From: Ascaris suum
Taxonomy: Eukaryota > Nematoda > Chromadorea > Rhabditida > Ascarididae
Length of the DNA: 64,000 bases
Reading direction: 5' to 3'
NCBI GenBank assembly: GCA_013433145.1
Contig: CM024179.1
Coordinates: forward strand, 1,598,501-1,662,500
Of this stretch, positions 1 to 19,664 are shown piece by piece; position 1 is the first letter of the stretch; each line of letters begins with the position of its first letter. The notes beneath the pieces were generated by a model that searched no databases, was not told the origin of the DNA, and saw only the letters and a program-made list of their open reading frames with translations. The translations under genes and the position numbers were made by a program.

Positions 1-298
1 CGGAGTGCAAAACCTATAAAAAACACATCCTCCCACAATGGTCCGCACTGATGGCGGTTTCAATTTGTGGTACCACATCTATGCCAATTTATATAATTTT
101 CCAACTTCCTGGTTATTAATGGTCTTTTCTAATGAATTATCCAAGCAACACTTATTCCACATGATATCAACCTATTCTAGTGGCTCTATTATGTCCTCCT
201 TACCTAAGCCATCATTTACAGCATTTAAACAAGAACCTTCTCTGAAAATTCCTCAACTAAAAGAGGAGAGTGCAAAACAAAGAAAAACAACAATCTAC

Positions 299-3200
299 CT
301 TTGCTGTTGTGTAAGTTTTTCTCGCATTGCTTTCTCGAAATTACTATAATTACCACGATATTGGTCGAGTCTACGTGAATGCAAATGTATTATATCAGTG
401 CAAATCGCATTTAAAAAACTGCGATCATGTGAAACAATCACAATCGTTGTTGTCCATTCCTGAAATCATTTAGCTAACACAAAATTCTCACGTCGAAATT
501 TACACCACACCAGTGAAAGTAGAATCAATTAAACGAAGATCAATTGACTGCGACGCAAATCGAAATGATACTTCCTCCTCACATTCTCCTCTATCTATAT
601 AAAGAAACGCACAAAGAAAGAAGGTAGAACAGCCGGATGTATAATGTAAATCCTTAATGCAATGAATGTGCTAATTAACGTTTACCTGTAAATGATTTTC
701 CAACCAAAATATTGCCCTCATATCTAACATGTTCGTTGGCTCGTCCAATAATAACAGATCAGGTCTGCAAAAACCAAACACATACAGATAGGCGGATAGA
801 AACTAACTTCAGTTTGCGGTGCACTTACAGCTATGCGGATAACTCGCACTGCACTTACAGGTATGCGGATGGAACCTGATTCCAGCTCGCAGTGCGTCTC
901 ATTTGACGCCATCAGGTGTGAACTCCGTTTCAACATGAGTCAATTATGATAAACGAAAAGCATTCCCTCCATCGAACCTCATTACCGGCTAGTATCATTC
1001 CTCAATAAACACCTGTTGATGGTAATCCTCTATGATAGCATATCTTATCGCTACAAACCGATCAATAAAATAGCACTTATACCTTTCTACAGTTCCTCGA
1101 ATGGTGCAGTGGAAAGCAACACTTAAGGAATGCAGGTTCCAATCATTATTAACTTCCTCTCCAGGCGCAATTCAAAACAGAACAGCAACTTTCCTGCTCC
1201 CCACAATTAAATATGACGGTTTAAGCATGGCTTAATCTTCCTAACATTCAAGGCGATCAATAACTGACCATCACTCATCAAAAATAGATTTAAAAAACAA
1301 CTTTTTCCAATAAGCCTTTCAAAATTCAAATAAAAACAAAATAATATTCCAAAAATTAAAAAAAAAAAACATACTTAACAAAGAGCGCTCTAGCAAGTGC
1401 GACCCTCATTCGCCAACCACCCGAAAATTCTCTGCAAATAGCGCCATCAAATAATACATTCTATTTCCGACCACACATAATAACATTGCCTTACTTAATA
1501 TGTAAATTATCTTTTTCACTAATAAATTAAGCACATTTTTAAAAAATAAACAATTATTCATTTTGCAAAAACTTTAAAGGTTTCTTTCAAGTTTGTAGAA
1601 ATTTTATATATTCTATTCCTAAAATTTGAAATAAAGATGGAACTTTTTTCATCCCAACATATATAATTCTCTTCGATTGAGAGGTTTGGCCGAATGCTTT
1701 CAAATATGCTTCATGCATATAGCTATACACTAACAAAACAATAAAAACTAGCTGTTTGGGGAAAAAAATTCATAAAATTGCACGTACTCGTCCAACGATA
1801 TCGTACAGCGAATTCCCCAATACTATGGCAATACAGGAAAACAGCTAACAAACAATCTTCCAAACGCTTTAAGTGCTCAATTTTCGTCGAAAGTAAAAAA
1901 AAAACGAAACCAACTTTGTGGGTCGCCTTTGCTCCTCAGGTGTAAATCCGAGACCAAAGAGAATCGATGCCGCACGTGCAGGTGCTTTATCGACTTGTGC
2001 AGCTTCCATTTCCGCATAAAGTGTTGTTAACTCAGAGGAATATTTCTCCTTCTCTTCATCGCTTAATCCTGGCCTAAAATTAAAGAATTTGATACACACC
2101 TGATTGCTTGAACTTGACATACAGCGGTGGCATAGTTCCTCAACATTAATTATAATAAAATCTATCGAAGCCAACACATTTGATTAGCAATAAAAGAAAG
2201 TTCTCTTTACTTCTCTTGATTTATTAATTTCTATGAAGAAGAGAGTAGATATGTTCCGCACTAAAAATTCATCTCCGTTACAGGAATTTTCCATTCTGAA
2301 ATAATATCGAATGATGATGCCTAATTATGCAACGCTCACTATCACTCGCGTAACACTTCGCACGTAAAGCAGTTACTTCTTCCATAAAATGGAAAACGAT
2401 GATAAAATTCAGTGCAAATTATTGCTACCACATAACCAACGAATGATAAAGCCTATCGTTAAAGACGACTGAAGGACTAAAAAGCAAAAGAAATGCCATA
2501 AATATGGCAATATAACCGATGAATGATAGCTACTCCACGACTGGTCAATATGTTGACCACAGCTATCACATCCCAAACTCATCAACCTATTAGTGATTGG
2601 GCGGCTGCCCTCATTCTCTTCCCCCCCCCCCCTCTTTTCCTGTTTCCTCCTCCTCAACCTCCTTTATCCTTTAGGCAAAGGTCATCAAATCTGCTATTCA
2701 ACCAAAATATAATAAACGCAACTGCGGACTACGTGTCCCTGAAGCTAAACGGTGAAGTATTTTCTAATGCGTAGGTACAGATTTATCAAACTAGGTTATC
2801 CTGGAATTCCTAAACAATCCATCAAATACCTATTAACTATTTCATGGAGTTGTTTCTCTCTAGCCAACATATCCGTGCGACGGGAATCACTTTCGAGTAC
2901 AGCTTGAACCACTTCGGTCTCATCACCATCTACTTCCTGCTCCACACTCAGCATTGTTAGATTCGATGGGATCACCAATTGCTTCCTAAAAAATCCGTCA
3001 TTTTTTATTATATGATAGAAAATAAAGTTTCTTCACATTACAGCAAACATATTATAATTCATGGATTACAGTGTTACAACATGGGGAACTTTTCTGCTAG
3101 TATTCCTACCAATTATGACTCTATTATTTATTGCCACATGATTGACTGTTGCCTTTGCTGTCACAGATATCCTTCATCACCGAAACAAAGAAGGATTATT

Positions 3201-6200
3201 CACTTCCAATGTGGTTATGGGTGATAACAACTACTGTGTTCACAATCTAATAATAATAACAGCCCTATGAAAACAAACACAAATTTAAAATTCTATCACT
3301 TCACATCATTCTGCCACATACAGCAATTCAAATAGATCGTAAGCTCATAAGCCACAAACATAACCTTTTGTTCTTTATGCACACTTTATCAACGCTTCGA
3401 ATAAACACATTCCGTACTGATAATTATTTTTCCTTGAAAATGGCATTCAAATACGAGAAAAAAACAGGCGGATAGGGGGGTAGACGAGGAAAGGAGGGGG
3501 AGGGGGACCAGAGGATAAGATTTTCATGAGGAGATCAGAGAACGAGCAGAAATTACTTTACGTCTACCAGTCTACCAATGAAACAAGTTGGTTTGGTAAA
3601 CCCTTGAAACCTCCGTTTCTCATTGAGCATTCACTTAACGAAGCGCTCTACAGGTCACGCAAATCCGCCTTTGTCCTTAATCTTAGAGCTTGGTAAATGA
3701 AGAGTAAGCATGAGATGTCAATATAAGCAACTCACGATGAGATCATTTTTAGGAACGTTGATTTACCCGCACCGTTACGCCCCACCAAACCATAGCGCCG
3801 TCCATACACAAGTGTCACATCCGCACCGCATAACAGCTGCCTAGAAAGCATCATATATATACATACATATCTTTTCTCATCGATCTCATTCTAATCCAAC
3901 ATCGCCAAGAACGAAATGGTAATCCGATATAAACCTGTAGAACTATAGCAGTGAAGCAAACAAATCTACATACCCCTTGATAGCAGCACACAAAACAACG
4001 GCGCAAAAAGAAGAGTAAATCAAACCAAAAATTTAAAAAAAAGCAAAAGATAAAAGATAACCACATCTCACTATTCATCATCTTATGCTTGTCCCCGCAA
4101 TCCATTGCTTGCCTTCGAGCATCTATTCGGGTAACTTACCGCCAACTATTTCCTATTCCACCTTACATCAGAATTGCCACCTTGTTCATGCTTATCCACT
4201 CTCTCTTTCATTCATCGGCCTATATTTATCTCTACTTTCTGGTGTTTACATCTCATACTTAACCGCATAACCTATACACTATTCACATTCCCCCTCATAT
4301 TTGAGTTTTTCCTCATTATTTCCCACTTTAAACCAAGTCTCAGGGCTTTATGAGGTGAAAATTTGAACTTGCAACTTTTCAGCCATATTTTTCTCACGAT
4401 ATGTTCTAATAAACCTGTGTGGACGACACCTTCCTAAAAACCTGTAAAGATAAAGCATAAATAGAAGCAACTCACTTAGTGCCAATAGAGACATCAACAC
4501 TCGCCAAATGAATGTCCATTGTATTACCACCGCTAGCATCCACACGTGCATCACGACGATTGGCTGCCTGTGAAGCAGTTGCCGTCAGATCGGCTGGTCG
4601 CTTCTTCTTATTCATACCACTTTCCAATATTTCCCTCTTCGCACACTTTTCTAACGCCTTCGCTTCAGCTTTTTCCAGCTTCTTCTTGTCGACCATCTTA
4701 AAAAAATTCTTTGTAGTCGTTAGTTTATCCTGGACTTATAAACTTACCCAGGACTTAAAATAAAAGAAGAAATGGCCCCGATGAACGAAAACAGGAAGAT
4801 TGAGATTACTGATATATGTGGAATACTAAGCAAAAACAACGGAAAATTTTACTAAGAGTAAAACAAATAAACCAACCGTGGGTGTATCCCGAGTGGTGAC
4901 TCGCCAGATGCTTTCGATTGCATCCGAATCTATACCCTGTGTGCTGATATCAACTGTTTGCTGAAGGCGTCGTTGACCTGTTTCTATGTCCGATCTTTTC
5001 ACTTCCTTCCTTCAAAATATAAAATTTGCATATTACTGCACTACTGACACTATTGAAACTCCTGCTTTCTTGGAATGATAGAAGTCATATAAATGGCGGC
5101 GGAAATGCAAACCTGAGGCAGCCACGTCTCATCAAACAGGCATCAAACAGTCATCAAATATATTAGAAAATTAAAATATTTCTTTGTGATGCAGTTGAAA
5201 AGTGATCTACTGCTGAAGAAAAAAATTACTAAAGAGATAAATAATAATTCCTATTGGTTGGGGGTAGGGTGAAGAAAGTTCCAAATCCAATCCTTGAACT
5301 AAGAAGAAATGCATAACTTGAAGCACAAGAATAAAATTCTCGACAATGCTTTAGCTATCTGCATCATTCTCGATGACAATCTCGAAATTTTACAAATTCA
5401 GCACTTCTTAAAATCCTGGACTTACTCATGATCCGAACTAATAATGAACCAAGAGAATTTCATTGATCTTTACAATATGGTGCAGCCTAACATCGCTACT
5501 TACTAAAATATGGATGCAGCGCTGATATTTCCACTATCCATTACAACTGCTTCTTAACGATTATAAAGACAAGATTAACTAAATACATTTAATTTACAAT
5601 TCAAACCTAAAAAGCACTCATACGTGCCTTGAAAAAAAAGGAAACAAACTTATGATAGCTTACCCGCCATGTAATAGTAGCATAAGCTTTTCACAAACGT
5701 TGTGCATTGCCTCATCAGAGAGTCCTTCAACTGAGCTTTGAATATGCTCACCTACCGCTTCGATCACATCATCCTTTGACGTTATCTCATCGGCGTTTTC
5801 ACGTAAAATTGCTGGAAATTATTTCGGACGGTTATACTTGATACCCCATTAAATATTAAAGTCTAAATATCGGATAATATAATTACGCTATTAAATGAAA
5901 TTTTCAAGTCTTACAGAAATAACAATAATCTTTGATCTCTTATAAACAAATCTGCGGTTACTCATAAATTACCTACAAATAAGTTTACAGGTACCTCCTC
6001 AAAACATACATTAAATATACAACAAAGGGGGGGGGGGGGGGAGGGGAGTTATACACTCACCTATGATTTTGCTCTCCTATCCAAGTACCAAAATAAAAAT
6101 TCATGCTGTGTTATTTATTATTGAATTAAAAGATAACAAACATGCAAATAGTATATTGAAGTATAAAAACGATACCCACAACGTAGTCTTTGACCTCTTC

Positions 6201-6245
6201 GGGAAGAGTTGGTAGAGTTGAAGTGAGATACGCCGAAATCGTCAT
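299..6245 (-). CDS. abcf-3: ABCF3/GCN20-type ATP-binding cassette protein, 5' part (first ABC domain)
   Basis: Ten exons read on the minus strand: 6176-6245, 5664-5811, 4877-5009, 4476-4696, 3736-3840, 2830-2985, 1915-2073, 1375-1431, 686-764 and 299-459. Phases match at every junction and give about 430 residues before the window ends. Residues 211-218 are a Walker A (GRNGAGKS), 333-337 the ABC signature (FSGGW), 353-358 the Walker B (LLLLDE), and His387 lies in the H-loop (SHDRSFLN). The roughly 190-residue N-terminal extension and the VEQEV segment after Walker A are typical of ABCF3 rather than ABCF1 or ABCF2. ABCF proteins have no membrane domain; GCN20/ABCF3 acts at the ribosome with GCN1 in eIF2-alpha kinase signalling. 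Known family members have two ABC domains and 600-700 residues, so the second domain lies beyond the left edge. The start ATG (6243-6245) follows a likely acceptor at 6316-6317. Nothing in the sequence suggests decay. Confidence 0.95.
1096..1152 (+). repeat. tRNA-like A-box/B-box relic in abcf-3 intron 8
   Basis: TGGTGCAGTGG near 1099 fits the pol III A box and GGTTCCAATC near 1133 fits a degenerate B box at tRNA-like distance. No cloverleaf is evident. Probably a SINE relic. Confidence 0.3.
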
Positions 6246-6314
6246 CCTAGCCCCTTTCAATTGTGGACGAAAAATTCGAATCCAAACCAAATAACGAAAT
6301 GAAATAAGAGCAGC

Positions 6315-6317
6315 ACT
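6315..6317 (-). promoter_or_regulatory. Likely 5' UTR or trans-splice acceptor of abcf-3
   Basis: On the minus strand a TTTCAG acceptor lies about 70 nt upstream of the abcf-3 ATG, with no coding sequence before it. It could join a spliced leader or an upstream non-coding exon; the sequence cannot separate the two. Confidence 0.4.
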
Positions 6318-9300
6318 GAAATATACATTATGTCATCCTTGTCGTAACAACAATTCTATCATTGCTAATATTGCTATCGATTTTGATAAGACAAATTTTA
6401 ATTTTCAAGTAACTAGACGCTTATCAAATCATATCAGTTTAACTCTAAATATGATATCATGCTAGTTATGGATCCGTTCAAGACGGTTCGTTCAAATATG
6501 ATACAATATGAAGGGCATAGCTTAACAATTAAAGCATTTTCACGAAAAACCGGAAATCGATAAGTTCGAATTCGGCTCACGACGAGATAATATTACTGTC
6601 ATCGAATTTGATATCTATTAGACTAAGGCTGTTGAGATGGTTTAAACGGTGATCTGATATTAATCAAGTAAAAGGTATAAAGATTATTTCCGATTATCCA
6701 TAATTTCATCAAAAAAAAAAAAAAAGAAAAAATTGATATAGATGGCGAAGAATTTTTGTAATCAACCGTATCTACGATGAAAGCAAACAATGTTTTCTAT
6801 TTGCTTCAGATAATTCAATATGCATTGTGAATCATCCGGTAAACTATTCAACGAATAAAGAAGGATCGCAAGAAAAAAAAAAAAAAACGGAATCGTGTCT
6901 AATCTATTTGCTCAAATATTTCAACATATACAGATTTTCATCCTCTTTCCTTATCCTCCTCCCCTCCCTCCCCCCCCCCCCCCACCTATAGGCCGACTGA
7001 CTAAACAGGACGAACCAACCGATCAGCAAACAGCTAATAGATAACAATGAAACCAAAAGTATAAAAATAAAACGGTTTCGAATAACGAGAAAAAATTTCC
7101 TCCTAACCAGGAATTAAATTCGGGACGAGAAGAGCGTAATATGAAGCGTCACTATTGAATACTTCGGCTGATATCTCGTCCACGAGCCGCTCTTCTAGCA
7201 TTTAAAGCCCTATAGGGCTATAACGGGTTACCTTCGAAATTAAGATCAATTTAATGCGGCACAAATTTTTTGAGGTATCAGCGTTATAGAGTCAACGAGC
7301 GACTACTTACACGCATAAGAAAGTGCTTGAAAAAATGAATGACCGACCGGTAATTACTTAAAGAAATAATAAATTAGATAGCGTCCACACCGCGAGAGAG
7401 GAAAGGAAGCGGTTATAGGATGCCAAGGGCACGAGGGGGGAGAGGGGTACCTCAACCATCAAGTGAAATCGATGACTTCGGAAGCGTTCAGATCACCGCC
7501 AGGCTTTATCATTGAGCATTTTCGACTGCATCGATACCGAAAAAAATTCTTCCCACTTCTTAAACCTTCGATCTCCGGAACCACTTAATTCAGGGTCAAG
7601 AAGGTCAATCTCACTGACAGCGCCAAGAACTTAAAAACGAAAAAAAAAATTCTAGCATTTGTGCAGTCGAATGCACACACGGTGGTGAAGATTAGCGGGA
7701 ATTTCACCACTCTAAAGGAGTAAATAAATCGATCCCCATCAGCGGCGGTCGAGAATTTAAATATTGAGAGAACATTATTTCCGGCAGCATCTCCTAGATT
7801 GACAGCACCCAATATCGAAGAGTGGAGATGATGTAAAGCACAAACAGCACTTCATCGGCTGTTTAAAGAATGCACAACGCACGAACACATAACTATCTAG
7901 CTTACTGACAACCGGCTGACCATTGAAAATATTGCGCTGCAATAGATTGCTGCATTTGATGGGGAGAATAAATCATGTCTCAAAAGAAATAAAGTCTAGA
8001 AACGCAATGTTACGACGAAGAAAAATGGGCTTTCCGGAACGATTGAAAGACGAAGTGAACGGCTTTTAGAGCAAAGATATCATGGAATTTGAGTATGGCA
8101 TGAAATTTACATAAAACTTTCCAGGATCAAGAATCCTGGAGAAAAAAACGGGCTACTCAAAATGACGATAAATTTTCCACATCGGGATAAATTGCCACGG
8201 AATATGAGGAAAGTCTTCTGCATATAGCGATACTCTCCAACAAACCATCGTGAAACCCCATGTCGAAAATTACAGCTCAATGTAAAAATTCATTTCCATA
8301 GACACCTACAAGAATACACCTTTAATTACTACAAAAAATACCAAATTATAGTAGTATAGAAGTAATTCGTTAAGGTTGAAATGAGTAGAACAGATATGCA
8401 TATAAATTAACGATAACTACAACAAATAAAATAAAATATTCTATATCTTTTCGTGATCTGACCGAATTCTCAAATGGGTTCAATCCGATCTTATTTATAC
8501 GATCTAATAAGGCCTTAAATAATGAAACAATGGAAATAAACATCCATCAGAAGGCTAATAAGTTCTATGTGGAGTTGAGATCATCCGCTCTTGTTTTGTC
8601 TAGGACATTTGGATATTGGCGCGATATCCCTCTTACACATAAGGTAATATTAAGGTATTTAACTTGAGACGTTTCACAATTGGCCCATACACGCTGCTTG
8701 GTTCTTGCAGGACAATGAGACCTTAGAGATTAATATGGATAGCAATTGACCCCTATCAGGTAGCCCTAGTTGCTATCTTCTATTCGAAGGTCGACGATAT
8801 ATTCCAAACGATTGCCTTATATTCCAGCTAATCTTTCAATATAAATAGAATAATGAATATGCATTGCAGATTGTATATAAAATGAAAAAAAAATTCCCAT
8901 AATTCTAGAAATATTTGAAGAAAAAAAAAAGATATTTTGTAATTCAAATTAAAAAATCTATGAAGAAAAACTCAAAAATATCACACAACAGTTTCGATCC
9001 ACTTCAAAAGTCTTCGATCATTCTTCTCTTCAAAAATATCAAATCAGATGATGCAATAATCTATATTTAAAAAAGTCTAAGCAAACGAATCACTAAATGC
9101 AATACGGTGAACTACACAAAAAAAAAAAAACTATGATATTGCTATTGCAAATAGATTCACAGACCATTTAACCATCATTAAGTAGCTATTGAAGTAAAGA
9201 TTATTAGAGATTCAATGATACTATCTCACTGCTAAATTTGATAAATCACCTCAATGAATTTTTTTCTTTTATTCGGCCAACAATAAAGACACATCAAAAG

Positions 9301-10036
9301 TAATGCAATGATGATGAAAGATATGTAAATTGAAATGTAATTTTGAAAGACGATACGATAATTTATTTACGACGTTACGTTAAATGAATTAAAAAGAAAT
9401 TGCAATGACATTTTATATTAGCTTTCATTTCAGCTCATACCGAAATATGCAAAATTTGGCCATATTTATGCATCGCTAAGAAAAAATAATAATTACTATG
9501 ATATATTAAATGTTTGTTTTTGCAATAATGTTCAATGCCATCGTTAACTACATCGAACTTTTTTTTTTTTGCTCACTGTGAGGCATTCGACGGATCAAGC
9601 CAGGATTCATTCATAACAGGAAAACAACTTAATGACTAGCAAAAAAAAAAAAAAAACTTTATCTCTTTCATTTTCATCACAAAACAAAACTTACAAATCA
9701 TAAAAACCAATCCTATTCTTTCATTTTCTATGAAATTCCCTTTGTTTTGATTCATTTCTCCTATTCTCATGCCTATCCCTCATCCCCCTCTCCTTAAATG
9801 AACTTGCATCGATACGCGCATCCCTTTCTCTTTGATAGATTTACAACTTTTCTCCTTCTATATTCGGCAATTCTAAGTGATTAGTCACTTCATGCATATT
9901 TGAATATTTCATTTAGAATGCACTAAGAAAAATTGATTAACGATTCTTTAATGCTAACGATTATCACAATTAAAACATTCCCGACTATTTATTACGCAAA
10001 TATAGCACATAAACATAAAAATGCATCCATCGATTC
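6318..10036. other. Intergenic spacer between abcf-3 and the mutase-domain gene
   Basis: About 3.7 kb without a supportable gene, lying between the 5' end of abcf-3 and the 3' end of the next minus-strand gene. It holds a 15-C run near 6970, one copy of a dispersed repeat (8266-8570), several A-homopolymers, and a tRNA-like A-box/B-box fragment near 6509-6580. Open frames here are short and have no family features. Confidence 0.6.
8266..8570 (+). repeat. Dispersed repeat, copy A
   Basis: Shares an ordered series of similar blocks with 17234-17521 in the same orientation: AAAATTACAGCTCAAT, then TTGAAATG..AGATATGCATA..AAATTA, then CCGAATT, then TAAGGC.TTAAAT, then GAAAT.AA.ATCCATCA. Divergence and gaps suggest an old non-autonomous element. 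No terminal inverted repeats were recognised. Confidence 0.6.
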
Positions 10037-15888
<5,852 letters not shown>

Positions 15889-16824
15889 TGAAAATAAATC
15901 AAAATATCGTTAAGATTTTGCTCCTCAATTTGTGAATATCGATCGTTTAATTCTGCATGCTTCAAAATATTTATAATTTAGCGCAATGAATTTATGCATC
16001 GGTGTTTATAACCAAGAAATTTTTAAGTTCACCTGCAAATGGCGTTTAATGAGAAAACCTTCGTTTGAAAATTTTTGTTTAAAAAACAGTAAAGCAAAAA
16101 ATTTAGCTATATCTTGCAAAAAAAACTTGCTTTGTCTAGACTTTAAGCTTCAACAGGTTAAGTTTATTTAATTCTATTATCCCTTCCTTAAAATTTGAAA
16201 AGAACACTTCTTCTAAGATACGCTGAAAGTTGGTTTCCTGCAATCTAATCCCATATCATCATATGGTTCACTCGACATAATACGAGATCCTCACCTCTAA
16301 CATAAAAAGTTTCAGCAGATTTCAATGTCAATTTCTTAAGAACTGATCAAGGATATGAATAAGAACTCAAATTAATTTCAGATCATATAGAAAAAGAGGA
16401 AAACGAGAAAAACAAATACTAGCATTTGACTTCTTGTAGAAATCACTGTAAGGTTTTAGTAGGCTGTGGTAACAGTATGTAATTGTAAATCGAGTACACA
16501 ACGGCACATTATTCAAAAATGCGAATTCTGCCAACTAGATTAGTCTTTTCTAAACGATGGAATAGTCGCAAGCGAAAGAATGGTAACGGTCTCGCGCCTT
16601 CGGCACATCGGAAAAAGCGTAAGCGATGAAATCGACGACAGTCTATTGGTAAAAAAAGGTTATGTCAGTTGAATCGATATCGGTAAATAACTTTTCATTC
16701 ATACGGATGCAAATAGAGTAATTTTAGGGTGAAATGCGCACACAATTCCCTTTCAACGAATAAAATAATCGATTCACAAAATAAGTTTCGATCATTTTCG
16801 TGAAATTAGCCTTCGAATTAGCCT

Positions 16825-16825
16825 T

Positions 16826-16914
<89 letters not shown>
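16825..16914. repeat. (GA)n array
   Basis: About 90 bp of GA dinucleotide with two single-base interruptions. Confidence 0.97.
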
Positions 16915-17233
16915 TGCTATTGCCATCCATATACGTTAGATTCTACAAGAAATGCTTTATCATTTTTTTGTACTCATAGAGTATGGGTTGTGTTAACAAA
17001 CAAACAAACAAAAAAAAAAACGAGTAAAACACCTCCTTCGAGTAACAATATCATAAAACTTGGAACGATATTTTCTTAAAACCTCGAGAGATCAACATTC
17101 TTGCAAGAACATCGGAACATTTGACTAGGCAAAAAAAAAAAACCAAATTTTCCAAATTGGTGATAAAGCGTCACAAAAAAATACGAAAATCATCCACTTG
17201 TTGCGAGAAAAACATCACAACAATTCAATAATA

Positions 17234-17521
17234 AAAATTACAGCTCAATATTCAAAAAAAAAAAAAAAAAAATTCCATCGATGCCATTGAAGTAAAAAAT
17301 TATAATAACATATAAATAAATTATAAAATTGAAATGCGTCGAATAGATATGCATAATAAATTAGTGATAATCAAAAAAAAAAACATTCTGTATGTTTTGG
17401 AGGTCCCAATTGGCCGAATTTTCGAGTAGGACCAATTTGATCTAATCTCTCTCATCTTATAAGGCATTAAATATGGCAACAATAGAAATGAATATCCATC
17501 AAAAAGTGCAATAAACTTTAT
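17234..17521 (+). repeat. Dispersed repeat, copy B
   Basis: Second copy of the element at 8266-8570, interrupted by A-homopolymers. It lies between the mutase-domain gene and the chemoreceptor gene. Confidence 0.6.
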
Positions 17522-19664
17522 CCGGTAATAACACGAATCGTAAATCAATTCCCACTTCTATTAGGGAGTTTCGCCTTTGAAAAACATCATTAATGATGCG
17601 TTTAATGAAGTGCTGCTAATCGGTTCTAGAAATAGACATTTCTTTTAGCATTAAAAGTACAATTCTTCGGCACAAAGTAAATATATTTACAATTCTTTCT
17701 ATCGTTAATTAATTTTTATGTTCTGTTTACTATCAATTTCAATATTATTAGATATTTCTATTTATATGATCGAAGAATTTAAAATCTCTCCACTAAACAA
17801 ATGAAAACCTATCGAATTCAGAAAATCTCCTCTTAATATTTTGTATTTTCGTTCAGCAATTCTTTTAAATATTCGATGAATCTTAATGAATCAGATCACA
17901 ATATTATTTCCTAGAAAGTGGAGTTCTATATAAATCACGGCCTGAATCATTACCACATTTATGCGTTGAAGTAGCAATGTATCATTATCTTTTGCAAAGT
18001 TTGCATTGCGCTCAAGCGTTCATCCTCTTCAAATTGAGAGCAAATCAACAAATCGAATCGCAAATGTATAATTCTTTTGATTTTCATGTTGTTCCCTTTT
18101 GGAATTTCTTATCAATATGATATGCTTATTGTTGATAATTTGTCATGCTTTAAACGACGCTTGAAGCAATTCGATCTATCGGCGATATCCGCTCCTTATT
18201 GGCTCTAAGTGATTATCGCAGATTCATTCGGCATTCTTCTTACGTGGTTTTTCCTCATGATCATTTGTCTTTGCTTTCGGCAACCGTCTTTTGCATTTTT
18301 AAACGTATCGGTTATATGCAGTGTTTATATTTATATATGTTTTATTGTTTCCTTTTATATTTACTCTACTATAATGTAATTCCATGCTTTCCTTATCGTA
18401 GAAGTAAAGATATTTATTATTATTATTTTTAGCGAACTTTAGCATAGTATTGCACTCAATATCCTAGAAATGCAGGATTTTTGTTTGATATTAGTATTAA
18501 TATTCAGTAAAAATTTTAAATTTCATGAAATATTTGGCAGTGCTATCCATAAATCCATCGATTCCACTATCAATGGCAGAATCGCTTTATTCAACAACAC
18601 TAGTCTATTCGAAGAGGTCAAGATGATACAGTGACCTCAGCTCATATACCTCCATCCTTACATATTCCTCCTCATACGTTTCAAGCATATGCGTAAGCCG
18701 ATTTTCTTCGAAAATATCGTTTCTTAGATAGTAATATTGTAATGCATATAATTTGCAACGAATGCAATGCAATGCAATACTCTCAACTTATCATATTCTC
18801 CCATACTATAAACGGTTATATATTAGGGATCATTTCATTGTTGATTTGTACTTTATTAATGAAATAAAAATTGCTATTTTCGAATCATTAGATAACAAAA
18901 AAAAAAACTATCGATATTATTCGATGAAAGCAATTGCAAAATAATATAAATCAAAATAATATATTAGATTTCATATCGTTTTCTATATTCATAAATAATT
19001 TCATTATATTCCCATAAAATAAAATATCAAATTTTTTATCATATTCCATTTGTTTTTTTTTTCTTTGCAAGAAATTATTATTTAGAATATAATAGTATAG
19101 TTGAAAATTTAAAAAAAAAACTTTTTTTTAAGACGAAATCTGAATTACTAATTACACAATTGTACTTTAAATATACTCAATGTGTGCAAAAAAAAAAAAA
19201 AAAAATTAATATTTTTGATATTGAATCACAAATAGAAAATTTTTCATTCGCTTATCATTATATTAACAATTAGTGGAATTCATCACGCATAAATCGATCA
19301 GAGTGTTTGGAAATGGTTGATGTTCAGCTAATGATTATTATTGATTTACTACTTCTTAAGAAGTAAATAAAATACGTGATGAGATCAAGAAAACAATAAC
19401 ACAACGCTACAAACAGAAACACATTCATATAAAATGATAAGTGGCAACACATTTAAGGGATTTAACCCGATTGACCTGGCAAAGCTGGAAATTCATGAAA
19501 TTCGTTCTAGAAAGCTCGAGCTCGAGTTGTATTTACTAACAAGTAACAAGCTCGACACCACCGACTTCGAGCTGTATTTATTAGCACGAAGAAATTTTTT
19601 CCTCGTTAACAATAAATAAAAAACTTTTATACAGAAACTAAGAAAAAGAAATACGAGCGATTTA

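Larger units (their letters stand above)
15889..19664. other. Intergenic spacer between mutase-domain gene and chemoreceptor gene
   Basis: About 3.8 kb without a supportable gene. It contains the (GA)n array at 16825-16914, dispersed repeat copy B and long AT-rich stretches. A small plus-strand frame at 16519-16629 is rich in Arg and Lys but has no other support. Confidence 0.55.

Noticed and set aside
38..349. 103-residue plus-strand frame at the left edge
   Set aside because: It lies across an abcf-3 intron and antisense to exon 10, and has no recognisable domain.
6509..6580. tRNA-like sequence with AGTTCGAATTC B-box motif
   Set aside because: The T-arm bases do not pair and no acceptor stem is visible; at most a relic.
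16519..16629. 36-residue Arg/Lys-rich plus-strand frame
   Set aside because: No splice, conservation or domain support, and too short to distinguish from chance.
15889..19664. Hidden catalytic-barrel exons of methylmalonyl-CoA mutase upstream of the B12-domain gene
   Set aside because: No barrel motifs were seen on the minus strand, and the first exon already has an ATG and a presequence-like composition. A computed search would be more reliable.
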